The notes under the pieces are model-generated. The model made no database searches. It saw only the letters and a program-made list of their open reading frames with translations, and was not told where the DNA came from. This document shows positions 55,524-64,000 of a stretch of 64,000 nucleotides of DNA, piece by piece (within the stretch, counting starts at the first letter, position 1; the number at the start of each line of letters is the position of its first letter). The translations under genes and the position numbers were made by a program. The DNA is taken from assembly GCA_000023185.1 (NCBI GenBank), contig CP001623.1:496001-560000 (forward strand), written 5' to 3'. The stretch comes from Rhizobium leguminosarum bv. trifolii WSM1325. GTDB lineage: Bacteria > Pseudomonadota > Alphaproteobacteria > Rhizobiales > Rhizobiaceae.

Positions 55524-56918
55524 ATGATCAATAAGACAGTTGTTGCAGCCCTGGCGATAACGCTTGCCGCAGGTTTGCCGGTCTTCGCCCAGGACGCCCC
55601 GAAGCCGCCGGAGATGACCGCGCAGCAGGCGAAGGAGGAGGTCGCCTACGCCATTGGTCTCCAGGCATGTCTTTGGGGCTTCCCACTGAGATTCAACGCC
55701 CTCGCAGGGGCTGAAGGCGTGAAGGCCGGTGGCGTAGCGGTAAACGACATCCACAAGTTCACCGCCCTGAAGACCGCCAAGGACCGCTTTATCGTCACGC
55801 CCAACAACGTGACGATCGATGGTTACGGTCTGATCGAACTCCGCGAGCCGGTCGTGATCGTCGTGCCGCCACTGGCGGAACCCCGCTGGTACATCGTCCA
55901 GATCGGCGACATGTTCGACGAGGTCGCCCATAACGTCGCTGGAACGCGTGGACCCGAGCCGGGCGTCTATCTCGTCACGGGACCGGATTTTGAGGGCAAG
56001 GTGCCTGGCGACATGAAGCAGGTCGAAATCCGCACGAAGCGGGCCGTCGTCGGCCTTCGGGTTCTCGTCCGCGGCGAAGCCGACCTTCCGAAAGCGCTGG
56101 AAGCGCAGAAGGGTTTCCGGCTCATTCCTCTTTCGGCCTATCTCCGTGATGGCCTTGCCTACAAGCCGCCAGTGGAAAAGCCTGATGCCTTCGTTCCCCA
56201 CAGCAGCGAGACCGGCGCACTCGGCTACTTCGATGAACTCGGACAGGCGATGATGGCCTTCTTGTCCGCCTCGGCCGACTCCGACGACGAACTGGTCGCC
56301 TCGTTCCGTCAGATCGGCCTCAGCGTCGGCGCCGGATTTCAGCCTGCCCTGATCGATGAACCGGTGAAGCGGGGCCTGGAGCGCGCCGCCGCCAGCGGAA
56401 GCGCCATCATCGACAGCAAGTGGGCTGCGGCCGGCAACACCGTCGACGGCTGGAAGTACACCTTCGCCGGGGGCCGCGCGGGTTACGACCCCGCTCTGCG
56501 GGCGGCTCTAGCGAAATACGAACTCGGGGCGCAGTTGTCCGACCAGGTCATCTATCCGAACACGTCAGTCGATGACACGGGAGAGAAGCTGACAGGCAAC
56601 CGCAAATACGTCCTGCAGTTCCCTGCTGGCGGGCAGCCTCCGGTGTCGGTGTTCTGGAACATGGCGATGTACGCTCCCGACATGCTCTTCGTCGACAACG
56701 ACTTCGGTCGCTACAGCATCGGAAGCACCACGGATGGTCTAAAGCCGGAGGCCGACGGGTCGTTGACCATTCTCATCCAGAACGAGAAGCCCGCCGAGAC
56801 GGCCAACTGGCTTCCCGCGCCAAAAGGCGAATTCAACCTGACCCTCAGGATGTACGGCCCCAAGACCGACGTGCTTGACGGGACGTATCACATTCCGGCT
56901 GTCAGGCAGGCGAAATGA
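55524..56918 (+). CDS. DUF1254/DUF1214 exported protein
   Basis: An intact 464-residue paralogue of the preceding gene. Signal peptide MINKTVVAALAITLAAGLPV (cleavage after VFAQ), DUF1254 part (IGLQACLWGFPLRFNALAG, then PNNVTIDGYGLIELREPVVI and PRWYIVQIGDMFDE), and C-terminal DUF1214 part (YVLQFPAGGQPPVSVFWNMA, then NEKPAETANWLPAPKGEFNL). ATG 55524 has AAGGAG seven bases upstream; the gene starts 4 bp after the previous stop, so the pair is co-transcribed. Function unknown. Confidence 0.9.
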   Translation: MINKTVVAALAITLAAGLPVFAQDAPKPPEMTAQQAKEEVAYAIGLQACLWGFPLRFNALAGAEGVKAGGVAVNDIHKFTALKTAKDRFIVTPNNVTIDGYGLIELREPVVIVVPPLAEPRWYIVQIGDMFDEVAHNVAGTRGPEPGVYLVTGPDFEGKVPGDMKQVEIRTKRAVVGLRVLVRGEADLPKALEAQKGFRLIPLSAYLRDGLAYKPPVEKPDAFVPHSSETGALGYFDELGQAMMAFLSASADSDDELVASFRQIGLSVGAGFQPALIDEPVKRGLERAAASGSAIIDSKWAAAGNTVDGWKYTFAGGRAGYDPALRAALAKYELGAQLSDQVIYPNTSVDDTGEKLTGNRKYVLQFPAGGQPPVSVFWNMAMYAPDMLFVDNDFGRYSIGSTTDGLKPEADGSLTILIQNEKPAETANWLPAPKGEFNLTLRMYGPKTDVLDGTYHIPAVRQAK

Positions 56919-57127
56919 AGCCGCGAGCAGGCGTAGCGGCGGCCTTGATCTACTGATCACAAACCAAGGTCCGGGGACGAGCCTGCGAAACCTGCGCGCG
57001 ATCAAGGAAGCCGGATATAAACAGACCCAAAATCATCCGCTCCAATGCCCAATGCCTCGGCAAAGGAAGGGATAAAGGTTCGATTCCCTTCAAGACTGTA
57101 ACCGATCTCCCGACGAAAACCTGGCAC

Positions 57128-58045
57128 TCAATGGCCGTCGGGCGGGACGGCTTCGGTCGGAACCGTCTCTTTCAAATTCTTCCGGTGGAAGATGAAGAGC
57201 CCCGCAACGACGATGATTGCGGCCCCGACGATGATCTGCGTATCGGGAACATCGTTGAAGAACAGGTAGCCGAGGATGATCGCCCAGAGCAGCAGCGTAT
57301 ATTGCAGCGGCGCGAGCAGCGATGCTGGTGCGAGCTTTAGCGAGCGGGTGATAAGTAGATGCGCGCAGGTGGCAACGATGCCGAGCAGCAGCATGCCGGA
57401 CCAATCGATGAGCGTTGCCGGCTGCCAGTGACTGATGCTCAAGGCGATGCCGGTGACGAGCGCGGCGATCGTTTGCCATGTTACCAGCGTCGTGTCGCTG
57501 GTCGAGCGCAGATAACGGCTCATCACCAGCGACAGCGCAAAGGCAAGGCTGCCGGCAAGGCCGAAGAGCGATGGAAGCGACAGCATCGCCGTGGACGGAC
57601 GTAGCGCGATGACGACGCCGGCAAAGCCGATCAGAACGGCGAGCCACCGGCGCCAGCCGATCTTCTCTCCGAGAAAGAAATGCGAGAGCGCCGCAATGTA
57701 GATCGGCCCAGCCATATAGAAGGTCATGACGTCTGCGAGCGGCAGATAGGCGACGGCAGCGTAGAATAGGGCGACATCGCAGGTCGCCATGAAAACACGG
57801 ATGAACTGCAGGCCCTTCTGCTCCACGCGGAACAAGGCCAGCGGCCCTTGCCGCAGGATCATTGGCCCGAGCACGATGAAGGCGCCGACCGAGCGGATCA
57901 CCAGCACCTGGCCGACGGCAAAGCTCGCGACCAGCCACTTGCCCATTGCATCGTTCAGCGCAAAAAGCAGATCGCCGAGCAGCATCAGTAGGACGCCAGT
58001 CATGATCAGGTTTCCGGCATTGGCTACGCCAGTCTTGGGTGTCAT
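57128..58045 (-). CDS. DMT-superfamily (EamA) transporter
   Basis: A 305-residue inner-membrane protein with ten predicted membrane segments in two EamA repeats (first: LLMLLGDLLFALNDAMGKWL; second: LAFALSLVMSRYLRSTSDTT). Substrates in this family range from amino acids to nucleosides and drugs; none can be named here. ATG 58045 has GAGG nine bases upstream, better than the closer ATG at 58054. It is transcribed towards the 56.9-kb gene end, after the LysR gene on the same strand. Confidence 0.9.
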   Translation of the reverse strand: MTPKTGVANAGNLIMTGVLLMLLGDLLFALNDAMGKWLVASFAVGQVLVIRSVGAFIVLGPMILRQGPLALFRVEQKGLQFIRVFMATCDVALFYAAVAYLPLADVMTFYMAGPIYIAALSHFFLGEKIGWRRWLAVLIGFAGVVIALRPSTAMLSLPSLFGLAGSLAFALSLVMSRYLRSTSDTTLVTWQTIAALVTGIALSISHWQPATLIDWSGMLLLGIVATCAHLLITRSLKLAPASLLAPLQYTLLLWAIILGYLFFNDVPDTQIIVGAAIIVVAGLFIFHRKNLKETVPTEAVPPDGH

Positions 58046-58143
58046 CTTTGGCATCCTCGCAAAGCAGCCGCGCATGCGTGGCCGAGTGCGGCTTCTGCCT
58101 TAACAATGCTGATGTCAAGCCGCCGGCGCGGAGGATCAGACGC

Positions 58144-59067
58144 CTAGAGCGCCCAATCATCCCAATTCTGGACTTCGGCCGCTTTGTCCTCGCGGCAAAT
58201 GGTTTCCAGCGCCAGCGAGGCACGACTGGAGTGCCTTTGATTATGCCGCAGGATCGCAAATTGGCGGGACGGCAGAGGGAAGCGCGCCTTTACCAGCAGA
58301 CCTTGCGTCAGGAGCGGTGCGGCCACGGTACCTGAGACGACCGTCGCGCAGAGGCCCTCTCTTGCTGCCGATATGACCGCCTCGTTCGACGGCAGTTGCA
58401 GCGCGACAGCCAGATCTCCGGGGACTATGCCGAGATTGGAAATCGCCGCCTCGAAAGCCGATCGGGTTCCGGACCCCTTTTCCCGCATGACCCATTTTGT
58501 GCCCGAAACCAGCTCTGCCGGTGCAATTGGTTTGCCTCGCGCCCAAGGATGGCGCGGACCGACGACGACAAGGAGTTCGTCCTCGGCAAGCGGCTGAACA
58601 TGCAGCGCCGGCTCATCAACGCTGCCTTCGACGAAACCGACTTCGGCCAATCCATCGAGAACCGCTTTTGCTGCCGTGGTCGTGTTGCCAATCATCAGCT
58701 TCAAGTCGATGCCCGGGTAGCGGATCTTGAAACGCATCAGCATCGCCGGTAGCCAGTAGCTTGCGATCGTCTGGCTCGCAAAAACGACCAGTTCACCCTT
58801 TTGCAAGCCGCCGAGATCGGACAGGACGAGGGCTGCGGCCTTTGCGCGCGCCAGCGTCGCTCTAGCCTCCCCCAGAAACACTCGCCCTTCATATGTCAGC
58901 TCTATGCGGCGTCCGACGCGATGGAAAAGCTCGACACCATAGGAGGTCTCGAGATTGCGGATAGCCGAGCTGACGGCCGATGGCGTAAGCCCGATCGCAA
59001 AGGCGGCCTTGGTCAGATGCTCACGTTCCGCAACCGCGACAAAAATGGAAAGCTGTTCAAATGTCAT
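58144..59067 (-). CDS. LysR-family regulator, YeiE-like
   Basis: A 307-residue LysR protein: N-terminal HTH (LTKAAFAIGLTPSAVSSAIR, then LETSYGVELFHRVGRRIELT) and a C-terminal effector domain (LVVFASQTIASYWLPAMLMR, GIDLKLMIGNTTTA). It is divergent from a YeiH-type membrane protein gene, as yeiE is from yeiH in E. coli, and probably regulates it. In enteric bacteria YeiE answers to sulfite; that link is from the family only. Confidence 0.9.
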   Translation of the reverse strand: MTFEQLSIFVAVAEREHLTKAAFAIGLTPSAVSSAIRNLETSYGVELFHRVGRRIELTYEGRVFLGEARATLARAKAAALVLSDLGGLQKGELVVFASQTIASYWLPAMLMRFKIRYPGIDLKLMIGNTTTAAKAVLDGLAEVGFVEGSVDEPALHVQPLAEDELLVVVGPRHPWARGKPIAPAELVSGTKWVMREKGSGTRSAFEAAISNLGIVPGDLAVALQLPSNEAVISAAREGLCATVVSGTVAAPLLTQGLLVKARFPLPSRQFAILRHNQRHSSRASLALETICREDKAAEVQNWDDWAL

Positions 59068-59108
59068 GATTCAATCGTTCGATTTTACCGAATGAATCAT
59101 GCTATACT
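59068..59108. promoter_or_regulatory. Divergent LysR/yeiH-like promoter with inverted repeats
   Basis: GATTCA (59068-59073) and TGAATC (59093-59098) form an inverted repeat, and TTCG (59078-59081) / CGAA (59089-59092) a second one inside it. A -10-like TATACT lies at 59103-59108 towards the yeiH-like gene. This is where a LysR protein would bind. Confidence 0.5.
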
Positions 59109-59167
59109 ATTCAATGGAAGTCGACAATTGAGTGTGGGAGATTACAGTCCTCCGCAAGGTCTTGCCG

Positions 59168-60193
59168 ATGATCGTTTCCGCCTCACGTTCCCTGTCGCTT
59201 CCCGCCGTCTTGCCGGGGCTTGTCCTGTGTGCGGTAGTCACGCTTTCTGCGTATCTCATTGAGCAGCTGCAGATGATGGTTTTCGGCTCGCATTGGATCG
59301 AGAGCCTCGTGCTCGCCATTCTGATCGGCATTGCCGTGCGCTCCTCGATCTGCCTGCCGCAGACGTTTATTCCCGGCATCCAGTTCACCGCCAAGACACT
59401 GCTCGAGATTGCGGTCGTGTTGCTCGGCGCCTCGCTCAGCACGGCTGCCATCAGGCAGGCCGGACTGCCGCTTGTCGGCGGAATTGCCGTTCTGGTTGCT
59501 CTGTCTTTGGTCGGCAGCTTTGTTATCGGGCGGCTCTTCGGGCTGTCGGCCAGCCTGGCGACGTTGGTTGCTTGCGGCAACTCGATCTGCGGCAATTCAG
59601 CAATTGCCGCCGCAGCGCCGGTGATCGGCGCCAAACCGGACGATATCGCCGCCTCGATAGCCCTTACCGCGCTGCTCGGCATCGGGGCAGTGCTGACGCT
59701 GCCGCTTCTTCATCTGCTCTTGGGTCTAAGCGCCGTACAATATGGCGTTTTCGCAGGACTGACAGCCTATGCCGTCCCGCAGGTCTTGGCGGCCACGGCC
59801 TCTGCCGGAGCCGTCAGCACCCACGTCGGCACGCTCGTCAAACTGATCCGCGTGATGATGCTCGGGCCCGTCATCCTTCTGCTCGGTGTAGTTCATGGCC
59901 GGCGCGCTGGCGGCTCTGCAGTCAATCTGCGTCATGTTCTCCCATGGTTCATCCTCGGTTTTGCAGCCATGGCGACGCTTCGTTCCCTCGACGCGATCCC
60001 GGCGCCGCTACTGCCCGGGGTGGCGGCGGTCTCCGCCGCCTTCACCGTCACCGCCATGGCGGCTTTGGGCCTCTCCGTCGATGTCAGATCCGTCGCCCAT
60101 ACCGGCGGTCGTGTCCTCGCAGCGGCGGCGCTGTCGCTGTTGGCGCTGGGGGCTCTCGGGCTTTGCCTGATCGGGCTGCTGAACATCGCCTGA
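59168..60193 (+). CDS. YeiH-family membrane protein (UPF0324, putative sulfate/sulfite exporter)
   Basis: A 341-residue protein with about ten membrane segments and typical stretches of the Cons_hypoth698/UPF0324 family: ESLVLAILIGIAVRS, ATLVACGNSICGNSAIAAAA, GLTAYAVPQVLAATASAG and VGTLVKLIRVMMLGPVILLL. It is thought to export small anions such as sulfite. ATG 60193's gene start at 59168 is chosen because AAGG lies eight bases upstream; an open frame from 59132 adds twelve residues without support. Confidence 0.87.
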   Translation: MIVSASRSLSLPAVLPGLVLCAVVTLSAYLIEQLQMMVFGSHWIESLVLAILIGIAVRSSICLPQTFIPGIQFTAKTLLEIAVVLLGASLSTAAIRQAGLPLVGGIAVLVALSLVGSFVIGRLFGLSASLATLVACGNSICGNSAIAAAAPVIGAKPDDIAASIALTALLGIGAVLTLPLLHLLLGLSAVQYGVFAGLTAYAVPQVLAATASAGAVSTHVGTLVKLIRVMMLGPVILLLGVVHGRRAGGSAVNLRHVLPWFILGFAAMATLRSLDAIPAPLLPGVAAVSAAFTVTAMAALGLSVDVRSVAHTGGRVLAAAALSLLALGALGLCLIGLLNIA

Positions 60194-60674
60194 TCGAGGT
60201 GACGCCCAAAATACTTGCAAAGATTCCGGTTGCCTTCCAAGCGATCGCGGCCAGCCCGTATAGCCAGTCAGGCGGAAGCATAGATCGTCATGCTTCCATG
60301 GCGCCCTATTGCGCGCCAATCGGCTGTAGAGCAATTCCACCGAAGTGCTCAGCGAATTTCCGCCCGGAATTGCATAAAACCCAAGATAGCGTCTCCATGG
60401 CATGGGGAAAAGCGGCAGTGCTGCGACTTGGGTCGTTTCCCGAACAGGGCGGCATCGCCGGTCGCCAAACGACCGGCATGAACCCTTCGATCGCCATATC
60501 GGCGTATCGCTCTGAAATATATTTCACGGTGTGAATTATATTGACAGCGCGCAGCTGTTGCGATTATCTACCCATACCGGACTTCGAGGAGGAACTCCGG
60601 TCTTCAATGGATCATCGGCAGCCGCTGAGGCGCCGCCGGATATTTGGGAGGGGCTTCGGCCTCGAGGAGGAAAC
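60194..60674 (+). promoter_or_regulatory. 480-bp gap upstream of the sugar ABC operon
   Basis: No convincing gene is present. An inverted repeat TTCAC-GGT-GTGAA lies at 60523-60535 in an AT-rich stretch, followed by a TTGACA-like -35 sequence at 60540, and may be the operator and promoter of the downstream sugar operon. The remaining 300 bases show no clear feature. Confidence 0.4.
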
Positions 60675-61703
60675 TTGCGCAAATTTCTAAGCACGACCGC
60701 ATTGGCGGTCCTTGCATCGACGCTTTTCGCCGGCGCGGCCAATGCGGACGCGGAAAATCCGTTCCGCTGCAAGCCCGGTGAAAAATACGTCATGAACGTC
60801 ATGGTATCGGGCGTCGAATATTGGTTCCCGGTCTATGAAATGTTCAAGCAGGCCGGTCAGCAGCTCGGTTGCGAGACCGCCTATACCGGCACGCCGGAAT
60901 ATGACGTCAACAAGCAGATCGCCACTTTCGACCAGGCGCTGGCCCAGAACCCGGCCGGTATTCTCGTTCACCCGATGAACTCCGACCCGTTCATCGAGCC
61001 GATCAACCGGGCGATCGACCAGGGCACGGCGGTCGTGACATTCGCAGCCGATGCGCCGCTTTCCAAGCGCATCTCGTTCGTCACGTCGGACAATACCCGC
61101 GAAGGCACCTATGCGGCCGACGCGATTGCCGAAAAGATGGGTGGCAAGGGTGAGTATGCCGTTCTCGAAAATCCGGGCCAGGACAACCACGACAAGCGTA
61201 TCGCCGCCTTCATCGCCCGTATGGAGGAAAAATATCCTGATATGAAGCTGGTCGGCCGCGCTGCGTCCAACCAGGACCCGAACAAAGCCTATCAGGGTCT
61301 GATGAGCTTGGTGCAGGCACATCCGAACATTGGCGCCGTCTTCATGCCGGAAGCGAATTCGGCCATCGGCGCTTCGCAGGCCAATAAGGAAAGCGGCGGC
61401 AAGATCCTCGTGATGTGCGCCGACGTCAACGCCAACATTCTCGACATGATCAAGGCGGGCGAAGTGTTCGGCTCGATCAACCCGAACCAGGGCATGCAGG
61501 GTTACATGGGCTTCATGCTCCTGTGGCTTGCCAAGCATCCCGAACTCATCGACCCGATGAACGACGCCAAGCGCGTCGGCTTCAATCCGATGAGCATTCC
61601 GTTCGTCGACAACGGCTTGTCGATCGTCACGGCTGCCAATGCCGACGATTTCTACTGGGACAAGTATCTGAAGCGGCGGGGCACCAAAGGCATCGAGGAG
61701 TAA
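60675..61703 (+). CDS. Sugar ABC transporter substrate-binding protein
   Basis: A 342-residue periplasmic binding protein of the ribose/xylose-type (Peripla_BP_4) family. The start is TTG 60675, directly behind an excellent GAGGAGG box, and opens a signal peptide ([20 protein letters not shown], then ANADAEN). Family stretches are [34 protein letters not shown] and [21 protein letters not shown] frame extending back to 60531 crosses the promoter palindrome. Pentose, hexose or polyol substrates are possible. Confidence 0.92.
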   Translation: MRKFLSTTALAVLASTLFAGAANADAENPFRCKPGEKYVMNVMVSGVEYWFPVYEMFKQAGQQLGCETAYTGTPEYDVNKQIATFDQALAQNPAGILVHPMNSDPFIEPINRAIDQGTAVVTFAADAPLSKRISFVTSDNTREGTYAADAIAEKMGGKGEYAVLENPGQDNHDKRIAAFIARMEEKYPDMKLVGRAASNQDPNKAYQGLMSLVQAHPNIGAVFMPEANSAIGASQANKESGGKILVMCADVNANILDMIKAGEVFGSINPNQGMQGYMGFMLLWLAKHPELIDPMNDAKRVGFNPMSIPFVDNGLSIVTAANADDFYWDKYLKRRGTKGIEE

Positions 61704-61714
61704 GCTTTTGTGCC

Positions 61715-61745
61715 GGCTGTCCGGGGCAGGAAACTCCGGACAGCC
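61715..61745 (+). terminator. Intercistronic hairpin after the sugar-binding gene
   Basis: A perfect 10-bp stem (GGCTGTCCGG / CCGGACAGCC) with an 11-base loop lies 12 bp after the binding-protein stop and 24 bp before the ATPase start. As in the amino-acid operon, it may stabilise the upstream message or give partial termination. Confidence 0.6.
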
Positions 61746-61768
61746 ACCGCGAGCGGGAGGAGGAGACG

Positions 61769-63310
61769 ATGATGGCGTCGGTGCCGGTTTTGGAAATCCG
61801 CAATGTCAGCAAGCACTTCGGTGCGGTGAAGGCGTTGACGGAGGTGAGCTTCAGCCTGGAGAAGGGCGAGGTTCATGCGCTTTGCGGCGAAAACGGCGCG
61901 GGCAAGTCGACGCTGATGAACATCATTGCCGGCGTGCTGCAGCCGACCGAGGGGGATGTTCTCGTCGATGGCGCGCCGGTAAAAGTGACGTCGCCGGCCG
62001 TGGCGCAATCGCTCGGGCTTGGCCTCGTGCATCAGGAAATCGCGCTCTGCCCCGATGCGACGGTGGCCGAGAACATGTTCATGGCCGCGACCAACCGCCG
62101 CCGCTCGCCTTTCATGAATTATGGCCGGCTGGAGCGGGATGCGCAGGTCGTGATGAACCGTCTGGCGCCGATCGACGTGCGCCGCAAAGTCGGTGACCTG
62201 TCGATTTCCAGCCAGCAGCTTGTCGAGATCGCCAAGGCGCTGACGCTCGATTGTCGGGTGTTGATCTTCGACGAACCGACAGCGGCGTTGACGGAATCGG
62301 AGACGCAGGTCCTGTTCGCAATCATCCGCGACCTCAAGGCGCAGGGTATTTCAATCATCTATATCAGCCACCGCATGGCCGAAATCTTCAGCCTGTGCGA
62401 CCGGGTCACCGTGTTTCGCGATGGCCGTTATGTCTCGACGGAGAAGGTGGCGGATTTGACGCCGGATGATGTGGTGCGCCGCATGGTCGGGCGCGAGATC
62501 ACCCAGCTCTATCCGGAAAAGCAGGCGCTGGCGGAGCGGACCGATGAGATCATCCTGAGCGTTCGCGATCTCGGTGACGGCAGCCGCTTCACGGATGTGA
62601 ACTTCGACCTGCGCAAAGGGGAAATTCTCGGCGTCGGCGGGCTGATCGGCTCGGGCCGCACCGAGATAGCCGAAGGAATTTGCGGATTGCGTCCGGTAAT
62701 CGACGGCGAGGTGCAGCTGCACGGACAGCGGCTGCGGGCGCGCTCCTATGCGCAGGCAGCGCAGGCGGGCGTCGTCTATCTGTCGGAAGACCGGAAAGGC
62801 TCCGGCATATTCCTCGATCTTTCCATTGCCCAGAACATTGCCGTTCTCGATTTGAAATCGCTGACCGGACCGCTGGGACTGTTGAATTCCAAGGCCGAGG
62901 CGGATCGTGCCCACAACCTGGTCCGGCGGCTCGGCGTGCGACTGGGTGGCATCGACATGCCGGTCTCGTCGCTGTCGGGGGGAAACCAGCAGAAGGTGGC
63001 GATTGCCAAGCAGTTGGCGGTCAATCCCAAGGTCATCCTGATGGACGAACCGACCCGCGGCATCGATGTCGGCGCCAAATCGGAAATCCACCGGCTGCTG
63101 CGCGATCTCGCGCGCTCCGGCATCGGCATCGTCGTCATCTCGTCGGAACTGCCGGAGCTTCTCGGTCTGTGCGATCGGGTGCTGGTCATCCACGAGGGCA
63201 CGATCGCAGGCGAGGTCGAGGGCGAGGCGATGACGGAAGAAGCGATCATGCGGCTCGCCTCGGGGATCGGCGGCCACAACAATTCGAAGGCATCAGAGCA
63301 TGCCGCGTAG
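61769..63310 (+). CDS. Sugar ABC transporter ATPase with two nucleotide-binding domains
   Basis: A 513-residue RbsA/XylG-type ATPase. First domain: Walker [10 protein letters not shown], signature-like [15 protein letters not shown], Walker [12 protein letters not shown]. Second domain: [13 protein letters not shown] in place of a strict Walker A, signature [14 protein letters not shown] and [14 protein letters not shown]. The substituted second site is normal for the family. ATG 61769 (or 61772) follows AGGAGGAG. Middle gene of the importer. Confidence 0.94.
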   Translation: MMASVPVLEIRNVSKHFGAVKALTEVSFSLEKGEVHALCGENGAGKSTLMNIIAGVLQPTEGDVLVDGAPVKVTSPAVAQSLGLGLVHQEIALCPDATVAENMFMAATNRRRSPFMNYGRLERDAQVVMNRLAPIDVRRKVGDLSISSQQLVEIAKALTLDCRVLIFDEPTAALTESETQVLFAIIRDLKAQGISIIYISHRMAEIFSLCDRVTVFRDGRYVSTEKVADLTPDDVVRRMVGREITQLYPEKQALAERTDEIILSVRDLGDGSRFTDVNFDLRKGEILGVGGLIGSGRTEIAEGICGLRPVIDGEVQLHGQRLRARSYAQAAQAGVVYLSEDRKGSGIFLDLSIAQNIAVLDLKSLTGPLGLLNSKAEADRAHNLVRRLGVRLGGIDMPVSSLSGGNQQKVAIAKQLAVNPKVILMDEPTRGIDVGAKSEIHRLLRDLARSGIGIVVISSELPELLGLCDRVLVIHEGTIAGEVEGEAMTEEAIMRLASGIGGHNNSKASEHAA

Positions 63311-63338
63311 GGAAAAAGCAGGGGCAGGAGACAGGGTC

Positions 63339-64000
63339 ATGGCGGACGCTACATTGGCAGCGGCACATCAGGCACGCGCGCCTGGCTGGAAACGGCTGGG
63401 GACGATGCGCGAGGCGGGACTGATCGCGATCATCCTGGCGCTCTGCATCGTCATGAGTTTTGCCTCGCCGCATTTTCTGACGCTCGGCAACTTCCGGGCG
63501 ATGCTGATGTCGTTTTCGGTGGAAGGGATCGTCGTCGTCGGCATGACCATCCTGCTGATCGTCGGCGGCATCGACCTGTCGGTCGGCTCGGTCGTCTGCT
63601 TCTCGATGGTGCTGTCGGGTTCGCTGTTCCTGATGGGGCTCGATCCGTGGAGCGCATCCCTGATCGGCATTCTTGCCAGCGGCCTGATCGGCTGTGTCAT
63701 GGGCTTCTTCGTCACAGTCGTCGGGCTTAACCACTTCATCACATCGCTTGCGGCCATGGTGATCGTGCGTGGTATCTGCCTGATCATCACCAAGGGAACG
63801 CCGCTGTCGCTGTTCACCTTGCCACCCTCGTTCAAGGCGGTCGGGCAGGGCACATTCTACGGCGTCCCCTATGTGATCCTGATTTTTGTTGCGGTTGTCG
63901 TGCTGTTCGATTTCCTGCTGCGCCGGGCAACCGCCTTCCGCAAGGTGTTCTACACCGGCAGCAACGAGAAGGCGGCGCTCTATTCCGGTATCAAGACCAA
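63339..64000 (+). CDS. Sugar ABC transporter permease, 3'-truncated by window edge
   Basis: About 220 residues of an RbsC/XylH-type permease. Visible stretches are GLIAIILALCIVMSFASPHF, MTILLIVGGIDLSVGSVVCF and LNHFITSLAAMVIVRGICLI, with five or so membrane segments so far. AGGAG lies eight bases before ATG 63339 and the frame is open to the window end. It completes the binding protein / ATPase / permease set; the C-terminal third lies outside the window. Confidence 0.93.
   Translation, partial: MADATLAAAHQARAPGWKRLGTMREAGLIAIILALCIVMSFASPHFLTLGNFRAMLMSFSVEGIVVVGMTILLIVGGIDLSVGSVVCFSMVLSGSLFLMGLDPWSASLIGILASGLIGCVMGFFVTVVGLNHFITSLAAMVIVRGICLIITKGTPLSLFTLPPSFKAVGQGTFYGVPYVILIFVAVVVLFDFLLRRATAFRKVFYTGSNEKAALYSGIKT

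Noticed and set aside
61415..61768. Upstream extension of the sugar ATPase
   Set aside because: It runs through the binding-protein gene and the intercistronic hairpin; AGGAGGAG and the conserved start fix 61769.

Overview
The window is high-GC DNA with the gene content and style of a fast-growing rhizobium (Rhizobium/Agrobacterium group, Alphaproteobacteria). The pointers are a glgB / treZ / malQ glucan-trehalose block, many ABC uptake systems with LacI and LysR regulators, a very large HAMP-repeat hybrid kinase, and general-stress (EcfG-type, GGAAC-N16/17-CGTT) promoters. Species cannot be fixed from the sequence alone. No rRNA, tRNA, CRISPR array, insertion sequence or phage module was seen.

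Layout. 1-4.4 kb: 3' part of glgB, facing a three-gene iron-siderophore-type ABC importer. 4.5-7.6 kb: a Xre/RES toxin-antitoxin locus with a shattered toxin, an alpha/beta hydrolase and two small proteins. 7.7-15.7 kb: a 2099-residue hybrid kinase with eleven exact 276-bp HAMP repeats, followed by a REC-kinase-REC protein. 15.8-16.3 kb: a ParDE remnant. 16.4-20.1 kb: treZ and malQ. 20.2-23.3 kb: small membrane or stress-like proteins. 23.4-24.5 kb: a frameshifted LuxR regulator. 24.7-29.6 kb: a LacI regulator diverging from an amino-acid ABC importer and an FAD amine oxidase, with a paired palindromic operator between. 29.7-35.3 kb: homologues of the ybhP/clsB/ybhN lipid trio, DUF763 and a PPOX-fold protein; two members of the trio carry perfect EcfG-type promoters. 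35.5-56.9 kb: an unusual accessory region (below). 57.1-60.2 kb: a DMT exporter and a yeiE/yeiH-like pair. 60.7-64 kb: a sugar ABC importer cut by the window end.

The 35.5-56.9 kb region is the most interesting part. It holds an exported sulfatase with a CxAxR maturation motif, a formylglycine-generating enzyme with both active-site cysteines, a MoxR-DUF58-DUF4381-VWA-VWA/TPR-BatD cell-envelope module, a periplasmic HAD phosphatase, an MscS channel, a membrane protein of unknown family, two outer-membrane barrel-like proteins, a lipoprotein hydrolase, two DUF1254 proteins and a membrane-anchored TPR regulator. Four separate transcription units in this region each have the same 19-bp palindrome (consensus about GNATGTTACTGTTACATCG) 50-100 bp upstream of the first gene. 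This suggests one envelope-stress or detoxification regulon controlled by a single unidentified factor.

Seven loci are broken by small indels or a nonsense codon (RES toxin, ParE, a 20.6-kb membrane protein, LuxR, MscS, a barrel protein, a DUF1254 protein). Real decay and sequencing error cannot be told apart here.
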